Positions 11,788 through 24,500 of a DNA stretch of 64,000 bases are shown piece after piece. This DNA comes from Ceraceosorus guamensis (Eukaryota > Basidiomycota > Exobasidiomycetes > Ceraceosorales > Ceraceosoraceae): positions 1-64,000 of the forward strand of contig NW_020290013.1 of assembly GCF_003144195.1 (NCBI RefSeq), given 5' to 3'. The stretch's first letter is position 1. Each line of letters opens with the position of its first letter. The position numbers were made by a program, and so were the translations under genes. The notes below the pieces were generated by a model. That model saw only the letters and a list, made by a program, of their open reading frames with translations, did no database searches and was not told the origin of the DNA.

Positions 11788-13715
11788 ATGGGCGGCGCTT
11801 TCAACATCACCACTACTCCTGGCGCCATCGTGCAGACCTCGCCCGATGGCGTGCAACAGGTTTACAACTTGGCAGATGTGGGTGAGTGGGGAAGACGATT
11901 CAGCGAGCATGCTGGCGCCTTGCGATAGAGACTTACTCCTGTTCCTCGTCACCTCAGCTTGGGTGATTGCTGCAGGTGAGCTGGCGTTGTTGCTTCACGT
12001 GTAGCACCAAGCCCCGCTGATCAGTTCACCATCCCACCGCTGCAGTGTGCTTTGTATTTCCAATCATCCCGGCCATCGGCTTCCTCTACTCCGGTCTTTC
12101 CACGCGCAAATCTGCAGCGGGCATGCTATTCGCAGCGCTGATGACTGCCAGCATCAGCGGGGTGCAATGGTTCCTCATCGGACACTCTCTTGCTTACTCT
12201 GGTGATGCCGGCAGTGGCTTCATCGGCGACTGGCGGCGCTTCGGTTACGTGAACATCGAGTCCAGCGTTCCGTTCGCCTTTGCTATTCCAGAAGTGCTCT
12301 ACGCACTCTTTCAGTACGAGTTTGCTGCTTGCACCGCCGCCATCATCGTTGGAGGAGTGAGCGGAAGGGCGAGAATGGCACCGCTGATGGTGTTCATCTT
12401 CCTGTGGATCACCCTGGTGTACTGCCCCATTGCGCATTGGGTATGGTCATCCAGCGGTTGGCTCTACAATCTTGGTGTAGCGGACACTGCCGGGGGAACC
12501 CCGGTGCACATCGCTTCAGGCATCTCGGCCTTGTCCCTCAGTCTCTACATTGCAAGTCCTCTGGCTGGGAGCGGGTGGTTAACGGCGAAGGACCTCCGAC
12601 CGCCGCACAATCCACTGTTGGTCCTCATAGCCACGCTATTGATCTGGAGCGGTTGGCTGGCCTTGTGAGTCGCGCAAAGATCGTCGTCTTCGTCTTGCAT
12701 TTCGGAGCTGATCACCATCGCCATTCTTGCTGCGCTCATACAAACCCATAGCGATGGAGCTGGGGGTTTCATGGCTCTCAACTTGAGGAGCGTCATGGCT
12801 GCGAGCGTAACGTGCTTGTCTGCATGCGCAGGAAGCCTCTCCTGGTCCATCTTGGACTATGTCAGGTCCCGGAGATGGAGCATTGTTGCGGGATGTAGCG
12901 GAGCCATTGCCGGGCTAGTCGGCATCACGCCCGGTGAGCTCGGCTACGGTCTTCCTGACGCGAAATAGGTCTGTCACTGAACACCTTCTTCCACTTCGCT
13001 CATAAGCTTGCGGATTTGTCGGGCACCCGACCGCAGTCTTGATCGGCGCGCTAAATGGAGTAGTCTGCAATTATGCTACGAAGCTTAAGAACTGGCGCTT
13101 TACGCGTTTCCACGATCCAGCCGACGTTGTGGCTTTGCACTTCGGTGAGTCGTGAATGGTAGCGTCAAAGCGAAACTTCGGCTGACCACTCGTCTTTGCG
13201 ATCTTTGCGTACAGTTGGTGGCGTCGTCGGTAACATGATGACCGGATTCTTCGCCCAAAAGCAACTGGCTGCCCTCGACGGCGTTACCGAGTTCGCAGGT
13301 GGCGCCTTCATAGATGGCCACTGGAAACAGATCGGGTGAGCGCCGCCGTCAAGGAGCTACGGTAGCAGACACTCCGAGCTGACATGCCCGGAGGATGCCG
13401 AACAGCATCCAATTGGCAGATTCTGTCGCCGCAACAGTCTGGGCTTTCGTGATCACGTTTATTTTGGCTGCCATTGTAGGGCACATTCCAGGCTTGCATT
13501 GGCGAGTGTCGCCCTCAGCCCTCTTGTCGGGATCGGATGAAGAAGACATGGAGGAGCTGTTGGGAGAGGAGCGCTGCTTCGAAGATGAAGACATACCAGG
13601 AATGGTGCCCGCAGGTTCTGATCGACTCTCACCAGCCAACTCTGTCTCCAAGGAAGAGGTGGATAGCGGAGTCGATGGCCAAGCTCAGGATCGAGTACAC
13701 CACCTTGCCGCCTAA
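11788..13715 (+). CDS. AMT/MEP-family ammonium transporter
   Basis: The model is join(11788..11881,11958..11975,12046..12664,12752..12933,13007..13144,13215..13335,13394..13715), 497 residues. It is a plasma-membrane channel-type transporter for ammonium uptake. Signature elements are FPIIPAIGFLYSGL after the first helix, HWVWSSSGWL, then DTAGGTPVHIASG with the first pore His near residue 191. Later elements are LNLRSVMAA, GIVGITP-type sequence (GLVGITPACGFVGHP) and LHFVGGVVGNMMTG with the second pore His near residue 350. About eleven hydrophobic segments are visible. The cytosolic C-terminal tail is acidic (EEDMEELLGEE), where AMT/MEP gating and regulation usually lie. Exon 2 is only 18 nt, yet all seven exons keep phase. 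Introns are 58-87 nt. Length matches the family. Which of the fungal MEP paralogues this is cannot be told. Confidence 0.93.
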
Positions 13716-16288
13716 GCGCTGCTCAGCGTTGCTCGTGGCCTTACTTTAAGCCTGGCATAGGATGACCAGTGTCGCAAATTACGTATCTTTCCAACAATCT
13801 GCTAGATGGCGTTGACACCTTTTCGGACGAAGCAACTTGTACTCCTGATGTATTACTAACAGAACTCTGACCTTGGACAACCTTCATCGCCTGATGGTGC
13901 CCGGTCGAGAACAGCGCGAATGTTCCCTCGCGAAGACGACGTCAATCGTAAATCCTGCTGGACGAAAGCGCTGTTGATCATGATAGCACGCGCTTCATTC
14001 ACAATTACTCTTGTTTGCTGCAAACGCGCACGTCTGCCTGTTCCAATGTGGGCCTCATCGCTGCTCTCAGCCCGGATGCAAACGACACATATCACGTCGA
14101 TCCTGAAGAAATAGCCAGGGCCTGACCCAAAACATCAACGCCTGGCCAAGCAGCGCGATGTCTCTTTCTTCTCGAGTCACGAGCCTTTTGAGTCGAGTCT
14201 GAGTGCTTGTCGTCGTGGTGTTCACATGGCTTGTTGAGCTTGAAAGAGCTTCTGGTGACCGATCGACGTAACGACAAGTCACGAGGCGTGAGTAGTCGTC
14301 AGTCCACCGTACAGGCCGAGTTCTCGAGCAAAACGGTTTGATCGCAATCGTCATCCCGCATGAGTGAGCTGCTCAGAGCTAGCTGTCAAGGAGCAAGCAG
14401 CTGTAGTCTCGGGTTCGTTTGCATGCCGCTGTCTCACCGACGTCTGCTGGGTCAGCGCGCAGCTCACCCATCCGACTTCGAGACGCTGGCTATACACGGG
14501 CCACCTGCCGCATCGTCGCGAGTCATATTCACATTGGAACGCGCACGACGCGTAGATCGCAATTCACGATTGGCCGTGGCGAGTGAGTCGTGAGTGGCAG
14601 GCTTACGCTCAGCTCTCGGCGTGGCCCTCGGCCGCGTGCAACATGCCCCACAATCAGAAGCTCCTGCGGTCATCAGCTAAGACTTGCCGAATGAGCTATG
14701 ATCGTCCTGCCGTGCCGTGTGATGCTTCGACGTCTCGAGTTCGGAAATTTTGAGCAAGTCCCCCGGATCACGACGATCGCGGCCGCGTCTCCATTCACGA
14801 TTCACTCTTTCAACGGTCCCGCGGTAGGAGGTTCATGAAGACGCGGGAATTCGCCATGTACCGTTCACCATTACCCCGCATGCACTGACTTACGACTGCG
14901 CACTGTGTAGTGCACGCTAGAGCGAGCTCAGTCATGGCGCATGAGAAAGGCAGACACGAGTTAATTGGCATGCCATGCACGAGGCACGACCATTCGTGAT
15001 TCAAAATTGCAAATCACGCATGCTGCATGGCGCGTCGTCGGGCGAGAGGAAAGCGTGCAAGCGCGGCAGCAGAAAGGGCAAAGAGAGCAGCAGAGAAAGA
15101 CGGGCGCAAGGAAGAGGAGCAGCAGCGAGGGCCGCGGTCATGCATGCGCACACGTACGCGAAAGCCCTTTCGCTGCACGTCACTTCCTCACGCACGTCAC
15201 AGCGCACGAGCTGCAATTAACGTGGTGGACTTTGAGTCTGATGAGTGTGAGTGTCAATGCTCATACCCGCCCACACTACTACTACTACTACTGTTGCCTG
15301 CCAGCTGTTCTGCATGGCCCTTGTTTAGAGTCCGACCAATAATAATAATAATATAGTCCTTAGAGTCCAGGATAGATTTTGACGCTGGCTGCGCGGCTCG
15401 CCTAAAGTCGAACGAAGGGGCGGCGGCCCGTGTAAGCAAGCAAGCAAGGCAAGCGAGTTGGTCTACCGCCGCGTAAGTGAGACCTGCTCTGTCAGGCCCG
15501 GTATGTGGCTCGATTAATTGCGATCGAGTCTCTCATCTTTGCTTGTTTCACCTTGTATTCATTCGATTGTGATTCTTTATCACGAATGTTGCGCTGACGA
15601 ATTCGCGCGCGGCTGCTGTGCGCCCGCGCGTGTGTGGAGTTCGTGAGAGCTGCAGCATGGTGCATGGTGCACGGCGCGCTTGGACCAGGAAGTGAATGCG
15701 GGGATGCATGCAGCTGTCAGTCACAGTCAAGCAGAGTCGTGAGTGCGAGTAGCAGCAGCGAGTGCCAGCAGCAGCAGCACCGCCGTACTGCAGCAGGAAG
15801 AAAGGTTTGCTGATGACGAGGCGGACGGAAACTCGCTGCTGCTGCTCATGCGCACTGCCGCTGCCGCTGCCCGCCCAGCAGCTCAATTGCCGTCTGCCGC
15901 TCAGCTCATCTCTGCCCCGCAAGGTGTGCTGCAGATGATGCAAGCGTCGATGCCATATGCTGCTTGGCGGTCCGTCATAGCCCTTGCTGTTGCGAATCGC
16001 ACAGAAACAGGGACCCCGATCGGGATGGCGAGAGGCGTCGGCGCGGAGGAAACGCTCTCTTGACTTCGCAAAAGGCTTCACTCCATCACCTTTCTAACCC
16101 TCACACCGCAAAGTCGCATCCTCGAGCGACTCTCAACTATCTTGACACATTGTCGAGGAACCTACACTTCGGGCAGACGCTGGCATTCGACGCGCTTGTG
16201 ACTCGTCGAAAAGGCTCGCAGCTTACAGCGCTACTCTGTGCCTCGTTAGCAATTGCTCGGCCAAACCCCGCCGCCCCTGTCATCTATC
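13716..16288. other. Intergenic, 2.6 kb, no supported gene
   Basis: There is no splice-consistent gene. It contains several copies of the dispersed TCGTGA/TCACGA-type words (near 14163, 14555-14595, 14793-14805, 14993-15003 and 15737), an ACT triplet run (15276-15292) and an AAT run (15338-15353). Longer open frames at 14965-15356 and 15548-16081 have repeat-like or antisense composition and were not accepted. Confidence 0.5.
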
Positions 16289-18217
16289 ATGGTCGAGTTC
16301 CTTGACAAGGCCTCTGAGCTTGCCGCTGGTGCGTGCATTCCCGTCCTTCCAGCGTCGAGAGCAGCGTCGCTAACATTCTATATGCACACCGCACCTCCAG
16401 ATACGCTTGGCAGCCTGTTCAAGCCAAAGTACAGCAAGCTAGGCTTCCCCTTGCTCAATTCCGACCCTGTGCTGGATGCTGCGAGATGGGCTGGCTTCGA
16501 AGTGGTGGAGTACGATCTGCCACCTTATCCTCTGCGCACAGCAGGCATCATCGCCATCCGCATGATGAGCTTCATGTTCTTCACCAGCTTTGTCGCCCGC
16601 TTGCTCTACTACCACGTCGCTACCAAGAGCCAGGTGCTCAGGTACGGCTGTGTGGGCGGCCTGAGCGCCGTTCTTCTCGCTTGGCCCATCGTGACTGGCA
16701 TGAGCGGCTGCATGATGCTCGACTTTTGGCGTCCAGTGAGTGGCAGGCTCATTCCTTTTGTAGGGAGCGCTAGTTGTACATCAAGAGCAGGGCACGTTTC
16801 GGAGCGCGGAAAGGGATTTGATCGTCTATCTGCAGACTTGCTTCCAGTGCGCCAAAGTGCGGCACGGATGAGGAGCCGCACGCGCGTCCTTGTGCCCGCA
16901 TCGCTTTTTCCGTCGGAGGGCTGTAATGCTTACCGTGTGCCACTTTCCCGTCCTCAGGCTCTTGGTTTCCGTTCATCCCTTTGTGAGTGTCCGTGCAGGT
17001 CCGACATGCCTGCTTGGAGGCCGCCGGTGCTTGTGCAGACTGCTCACACTTCTCTCATCGTACCCTTTTCCAGTGGTGTACGACATTTTTGTGATTCGGA
17101 CTCGCCAAGAGATTGACAGCTGGAACTTCGCTCGATTCTTCTGCGGCCTCTGGGCATTCCCAAAGTAGGTGATGTGCCTCTGCGTGCCCAAAATGTGAAT
17201 ATCGAGCTGAACGCGTTGCGGAACCCGTCTTTCTACAGAGAGGAGGATGACATCGAGGAGCGCACCAAAGCTGAAGGTTTCAAGAGAAACGCGCGCATTG
17301 AGAATGCAAAGGGATACCCGAAGGTGCTGGTGGAGGGAATCATCTTCCTCCTGACGCTTTACATCATTCCGCCTTACGAGATCGCCAAGGACCTACCTCA
17401 ACTGAAGTACCACCTCTATTGCGATGCTTTGGGCGTTTCGATCCTCATGGCATTGGCTCTCTTCGGAGATGGGTTGCTCAAGGGTCTCGGTATCATCTTC
17501 AACGTCGAGATGCAAGACATGTTTGAGAGCCCCCTTTCGACCATCAACATCCGTCTCTTCTGGTCGCACTGGAATCGTGCAATTGCCTCCGTCTTCCATC
17601 GTGTCATTTTCGGCGGCCACAAGAACAAGAAGGTGTCGAACAACGGGCCTACCAAGTCGCAGCAGATTGCGGCAAGCAAACGCGTCCGCGAGCTTGCTCA
17701 AGCCAAGCGCAAGACGTACGACCACCTCTCAGAGACAGAAGCTGAGCACAGCAAGACTGACGACGAGGAGCACGATCGTCGCGCCAAGAAGAACGGACTC
17801 AAGATGACCCCCACGAAACCGGCGCAGCCCCAAGCCAAGCCTGCGAAGCGCTCACCCTTCCTGCCAAAGGCCGTTGCGGCCGTGGTCACATTTGCTGCTA
17901 GCGGCATCTTCCACGAGCACATTACGTACAGCACGATGGGCCAGGCGGATGGCATGAACTTCCTTTTCTTTGTGCTGAACGGCCTTGCGACAGTGGCCAG
18001 CACGTGGTTCAGACGTACCTACCCAGAGATCAACAACAAGATTCCGACCATCGTTGCCGTGCTCCTCCTCCACTCCTTCTTCCTTGCTGTCGTGCCCTTG
18101 TTCTGCAACATCTTTATCAAGACCGGCTTCTTCATCCAGATGGAGGCCCTCAAGTACGAGATTCTGCCGGTCAACTTCAAGACTCGAGGCAGCTTCATCT
18201 ACATCTTTGGCAAATGA
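16289..18217 (+). CDS. Wax-synthase-like MBOAT acyltransferase
   Basis: The model is join(16289..16328,16401..16735,16958..16982,17074..17164,17239..18217), 489 residues. It is a multi-pass membrane protein of the wax synthase/MBOAT_2 type, which transfers fatty acyl groups from CoA to an alcohol or sterol in the ER. Supporting features are many hydrophobic segments, INIRLFWSHWNRAIASVF (equivalent to the SLR-FW--RWN motif of the family), and ASGIFHEHITY, in which the His near residue 388 matches the conserved MBOAT histidine. A Lys-rich hydrophilic insert of about 80 residues separates the two motifs. The 25-nt exon at 16958-16982 is inferred. It has CTCAG and GTGAGT borders and is the simplest way to keep the frame between exon 2 (phase 0) and exon 4 (needs one base), but the intron before it is long (222 nt). 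The true substrate is unknown. Confidence 0.75.
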
Positions 18218-21200
18218 TCTGCTCGATTCTACCGGATGAGACGTGCTCCGAAGCGTCGCTCCATTCGGCTTGACTGATCCTCAAGCGCTCCTAGCTTCAT
18301 TCACATGGAGCAGTGCCGCCTCCTGCCCTACCATATTCTTCGGCTTCATTTGCAGCTCTCTCGTACCTTACGCGCAAGGAGGGAAGCACAAACACGCGGA
18401 TTCCTGATCGTCTTTCGATCGCGCAAGGTCAAGAATCGGGGATCGAGAATATGATGCTCCACACCAATGACTGCGTGATCAGTGCATCGAGTGTGGAGCG
18501 CCGTCACGATCCATTCCGACTGAGAAACTTGAATGATCTGCGCGTCGTGTGCCCCTTGGTCTGGTTGTGACCCGAAATCTTGTTGGAAGCTTGCGAACTT
18601 TGGAGAGCTTCTGGAATCCGAATAATTCACGTGATTGGTGTCGCTGCACGAAATCCTGGCTAGCTAAGGTGCAAATTTTGTATAGTCTGGAGGCGAATTG
18701 CTCCTTGCTCGATATTCGTGCAGCAGTCTTGAATCGTGATCGATTTCCGACGAGTGTGTCAGTAGGTCAGTCGTGAGTCGTGACTCGTGCGTGCTGGTGA
18801 GTCATAGTCGAACGAGTCGAGTGGTTAGTACGTGGTGAGCTTTGAGTCGTGAGTGATGTACAGCTGACGCTTGACGTCATCATGCAGTTTCTTCGATCGC
18901 GCACTGCAGAGGCTTTCACGCATTGGCGAGCGCGAGATGTCGTGCAGCAGGGGTGATTGGTTCTCAAGGGCCCGCTGGGCTGCTGCAGGAGAGGGTACAT
19001 GTACAAGCTAGAGCAATGACGACTACACTCATCAGACTGGCTTTGGGACTGCTGTGCGTAGTCACAAGCAGGTCGTGTCACATTAGGCGCGTCTTGTTGC
19101 AACAGTCACCAGTCACGAATCCACGATTCACGATTCAAAGCAGAGGGAGTCTCAGACGCTGACTGATTTTGCGTAATTTCTCTTAGCTTGAAGCGTTTTG
19201 CGGATCATCAAGGGGGCGAGTCGCGTCGCGCGCGTGAAGCGCGTGGGTGCGCGTATAGACGTGTGGAGGCCGGCGCACGAGCTGCATGTTTCGGGACCGG
19301 ATGGATTGATGCATGGCAAATCAAAATCCATGTTTGGTCTGGGAAGGTCTGACTCTGACTGAGACTTGACCGCGTCAATCTTTGATTTGTGTAGCGCGGA
19401 AATTTCTAAACAGTCGATCCGTGATCGAGTCGATCACAGCTGAGACTCACCACTGTGACTTCTCTCGCCCGCCCGCCCGCCCTCATCGTCGCAATTCAAT
19501 TTGGATCGATATGGAGCCCTCAATCGAGTAGTAGTCCTTGCTGGCGTGAAAGCGCAGTACGTGCATGCAGAGGGGAAGGAAAGCATTGCGCATTCGTGAT
19601 TCGTGATTCGTGATTGACGCTGATCGAACCCGGATCGACCAGGCTCGTTGATTTGAAGCCAGGTCAAAAGTCTACTCTACTGCGAGTAGTATGGTATGTA
19701 GTAGTAGTACCCTGCACCGCGTCTTGGAATACGCGCATGTCACCAATGCGGCTGCTTGCCATGCAGGTCTGCGTGAGTGACTCTTTGGGCGAGTGTGTAA
19801 GAGGACTCATCACTGCAAAGAATGACGACAGAGGTGTTGGAGCTAGTCACGAGTCACGACATTCGTGATTCACAAGTCGCGGGTACGCCCGCACAGCACT
19901 TGCAGCAGCTCATGCCGCAGATACCGTACCATACGCTGACTGCTCTTGCGCCGCGCACAAGAAAAGTGACGGGCGGCGGGCCGACGTAGACGTTGGATTC
20001 AGGTGCGTCGCCTAGCTTGGCGCGAACACTGCCCAGAGGCTGCTGCTGCTGGCCACGATGCTGGGGGCGTGCGTAGATTATGCAGACGCGCTGTCTCGAG
20101 GTGATGTGCAACGACGAAAGTTCGCCCTTCTCGCACTCTGACTGAAGACTGCTCTGCGGTGGCCGCTGGCCGCGCAATGTCTGCACAAATTCCATGCAGC
20201 AATCAATCACACGCGTTGATGCGTACCATATACGCACACAGCCACCACGTTGCGAGAAATGGCGGCACCGCGCAGGACAATGCTTGTCTCTGCTTCATTT
20301 GAATCCAGCCATGTGTTCGAATCAAGAGCTTGTGCCCGCGCGGCCATGCATCGCTGCCATGCAGAATCAAGCGAATGTGCGAAAGCCGCTAGTCTGCGCG
20401 GAGTTGCACACAAACGAACTGCCGTATGGCAATGGCCGGCATGCACTGCGCTACCTGTACACGCTTTCACCAACAGGAACCCAACGGACTGCTGCTGCTG
20501 CTGCTTATACGATCATGCTGCCCTCGTTCGCTCGCATGCAGACTCGTGACTGCTGCTGCAACGACCATCTAGCTGCATCAATTTGTTGATTTGTGCTGCT
20601 CGCTTCTGCACCAAACAGAGCAAGACGGGCCAAAAGGAGCTGGGGTGTGCAGTAGCGCGAGCTAAGCACTCACTCCGCCCGCCCGCCCGCCCGCCAGCAG
20701 CGCTCTCCTCTCTTTCTTCCCCCCTCTTCCCTGCCTTATTTGCAGCATTCTAAATCGGCCTTCTATGTCACTCATTACAGCCCAGCAACTTTTGCGTGGA
20801 TGACGCGACTTTTTGACTTTTAGGAGCGATCCCCTCAGAGTCCCCCACCGCGGCACCGGCACCGTTAGCAGCAGCAGCAGCAGCAGCAGCCATTTCGCTC
20901 CCGCACACGCTGCATGGGCCTCTGAAGCACACTTCAAGGTACACTTCCGACAGCCTCACTACTACTTCTTGGGTCTCCGTCTATCTCTACATCCCCACGA
21001 TCGACAACGCGCTTCACGTGGTTCGTGCAACTTGTGCAATTCGACCCGAGCCCCCTCCAGCTATTGGATCCGCGCGCTCCTCAGCTTTGACTTCCTTCTA
21101 AGACATTGCAGCATCTTGCCGACCAACGCACCGCGCGCGATCTTTGCACGAGCTTGGGCCGCATTCTTATTTGCACAGATCCGCACAAATGCTTCTCACT

Positions 21201-21514
21201 GAATGCCGAAGATCACAAATTAAGACTCCCCTGATATACAGCTTACGTGACGCCTTCTACCGCCAGGACACCGCAAGTTCTGCTGGTAAAAGCTCCGGTG
21301 GAGGCGCGGCGACTGGAGTGTAGGCGTACGAAGCCATCAAGCGAGTGGTGCTCGAGGCAGAGTGGCAAATCATTGGACCTCCTGCCAGGATTGAAGCAGT
21401 CGACACACCACTTCTTGACCGCCTCGACCTCATTGTGGGTACTCGGCAGCAGCCGTGACATATTCCAACCCACATCGGTGTGTAGCACCGCAGACGACAC
21501 CTCGAGCAGTCGCC
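18218..21514. other. Long intergenic region rich in short repeats
   Basis: There are 3.3 kb with no accepted gene. It holds the densest clusters of the TCGTGA/TCACGA motif: 18770-18860, 19111-19136, 19591-19616 and 19845-19873. A (GCA)n run of about 23 bp lies at 20868-20890. The last few hundred bases are pyrimidine-rich and probably include the promoter and 5' leader of the downstream Ser-rich gene. Confidence 0.5.
19591..19616. repeat. Tandem ATTCGTG motif
   Basis: Three consecutive copies of the 8-mer ATTCGTGA. This is the clearest tandem instance of a word that recurs singly or in pairs in many intergenic spacers of this window, including on the opposite strand as TCACGAAT. Confidence 0.7.
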
Positions 21515-24500
21515 ATGGACCATGGAGTCGCGTATCAGCCCGAGGCGATGTCGCCGGCGCACGCACAAGGACCTTCTGCAGGCCGACTGTCCAACCTCTT
21601 TTCAAAGTCGTTGCGCAAAGCGTCCTCCAGTCGTGAGCTGGCATCGTCTGGTGGATTCGGGCATACTTGGCAAGGTGGGAGTGCAGGAAGAGGGTTGGAC
21701 GACGGAGGCGTGCATTCCAGCCCTTCGCAGGCAACACACGATTCTCTCAGCCCGAGAATGAGAAGTGGTGCGCTGTGGGGCGCAAGCTCGGCTGCCGGAC
21801 GAATCGCCGCGGGCGAACGAGGCTCGCAGGACAAAAACGACTTGTACGCCCAGCAGGACTCCAATGGCGCTTACATTCCTTACCGCGGACCGATATCGCC
21901 TCGCCCCCAAGCTGGCGATGATGCACACCCATCTTCGTCTGCCGCAGCTTACGCTCGGGAACAAAGCGCAGCAGCAGCTCAAGGTCAAGGGATTTCCGCC
22001 CTTCCTTCACCCGAGGTCGGGCCTTCATTCAGCCAAGGGGCCTTCAGCCATGCTTGGCATGGATTCCCTTCGAGCGGTCATGGTTCGGGTACGCACCGTT
22101 ACGGTCAAAGGCCGGACAGAGGACCTCAGGCATGGCAAACCAGGTCGGAGTACCCAGGGAATACGCGCGGTCTGGGCATCGAACATGCGATCGCGCGCGA
22201 CAATCTGCCAAAGACGCTCAAGGGTGGCTCAGGCGTGGGGTCCGTTGGCAAAGATGCCAGTGCTCGTCCTTCATACTTGACCACGCCCCGAGGAAGCAAT
22301 ACCGGAGACGCACCGAACAGGTCAGGAAATGCGCTCTTGTCCCCGGGCCGCGAAGACTTCAATGGAGAGCGCGTTGCGATGCAAATGGCCGTCGGCCTAC
22401 CTGTGGCTTACACCCACGGTGGAAACACACCCAAGCTTCCAGCCTCACCACTGAATCGCAGCGTTGCGCTGCCTGGTTTGCCCAGTCTGATGAGAGCAGA
22501 TTACAGTCAGGCCGAACCACCGATCAGAGCAGTCACTCGAAGAGATCCGCACGCTGTCGCCTTTCCTGCTTCAGCTCCAGCAACGCAGACCAAGACGGAC
22601 TTTGGAGAAGCGGCAGGCGAGCGGACTTTGGATAGCGCTCAATTGCGGCGTGGCGCATCTGTCTCGTCAGGCGAAGGCGGCAGCTCGGGTGCAGCTTCCG
22701 CCACGTTCAATCGGAGCACCAATACCTCCATGACCAGCCTGCGCGCGCCATCCTCAGCGCTGCCGACCGCGAGCGGCAAGAAGTCGACGGAGAGCTTTTC
22801 GCGTGGATCTCACTCAGCAACTCCCGAGAGAGCCCACTCCGCGCAGTCTCGCACCCATGCAAGACCCAGAGCTGTCACCACTAACTCGACCGCGGCCTCT
22901 TCGCAGCGCAGCCTTCGAAACACCAGCTCTGCGTCCTCGTCTCATCCATCGCCAAGCGTTGCCCCGTTGCGGATTCGTCCTCGGGCTACTGATGGCGGCG
23001 GTCCAGTCGCACGTTCTCAGAGTCAGGATACAACTCCTCCTCAGCAAGGTTGGTATAACAACCAACCATTGCTGTCACCAATCGCAGCCTCGACGCAGAG
23101 TGAGGCCTCACCGAGTTCACGCCGCGAGACAACGAGCTCCGCACGGCCAGAAGCCGTGGGCCCGGTGCCTCATGGCGTCTCTGCGGCGGAAGCGAAACGG
23201 AGATACCATCTGCTCCAACAGCTGCACCTGGATGAATTGGAAGCTCATGCACCGGACGTCACCGGGATTCTGGATGCCGACAATGGATGCGAACGCATCT
23301 TGATGCCGAGACCGCGGTTGATCAGCAGGCAAAGTGCTGATGGGTGGGAAAGGCACGAAGCGACAAAGCATGCCGCCTTCGAGCGCAACCGCCGAGCCCC
23401 GCAGCGGAGCTCGAGGAGAACGGAAAGCCACCCGGACTTGCGCGCGAGGGACCAAGCACATGCGCGCATGGCTTCGGTGATCGCCAAGTCTGATTCGAGC
23501 CACCGCGGGCACGACGAACGGGATGTTGAAGATGTGGCAGACCGTCCATTCTTCCATCACCGCATGCCACCTAATGCTCCTGAAGGTCCGGCCAGACATG
23601 CGCAGGAACCCCTCGGTAGGGTGCAACGCAGTCCCCTGGAGACTAGACGCGCATTCCCAGGGGAGCCCGAGACTCCCGATCTAGCGCAAGTCATTGCGGA
23701 AGGGAAAGCGCTCGAGGATGACCGAGAGCGATGGAGAAGGGAGTTTAAGCGCAGCATTGGAGGCAACGAGTATGCTCGCAAACGTACCAAAAGCCGTGAG
23801 CGCGAAAGGAAGCTCAGCGCAGGACCAACTCCGGCTAGAAGCCGTCGCCTGACAGCCCTTTGGGACGATCCTCAGGCAAGACCTCCCATGCCCAGTGTTC
23901 ATTTCAACAGCTTTGTCCAAGATGACATGGCGCTTCAATCGAAGTCGGCTTCGGCTCAAAAAGACCTCGACTTGGGCCCCGCTCGACAGCGCACTATACG
24001 CTATGCACGGAGCTCGCCGCAACTGCGCTCGGATGCGTTTGATGGGAGCACGTCGCCTCCGAGTCCCACGGTGCCGAATAGCTTCACCGCTATTTGGCGT
24101 CCATGCGGGCGTCAAGCGGACGCAGATGTCAGGAGACGTCAAAGCAGCCAGACGCGTCCAATCGACGAGGCCGCTCTGGAGATTGAAGGTGATTTGAGCC
24201 GCGCTGAAAAGAGAAGCAGCCTTGCGAGTAGCTGGCTTGGAAGAGTGAGTCTCTGGCAATGCGCAAATGCCAGTGCATTCCCAGCTTTTACTTACGCATT
24301 TGTGCTTCTCGTGTTCTGCAGCGGACCCGGGCGATGAGCTCATCCGCAGCCTCGAAGCGCTCATCTGTACCCCATCGAGAGCACCACAGGGTCTCATCAG
24401 CAAACCTCGCAAACCAGCGCCGCATGCGCCGCAGCGGCTCATGGGACGCCAGTATCGCAGATGAGAAGCGACCGCCTCGCCACCTGCAAGCCGGTCGTCG

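Noticed and set aside
15548-16081. 177-codon minus-strand frame
   Set aside because: No recognisable domain, no ATG-linked neighbour exons, and a composition typical of GCA-rich repeat sequence.
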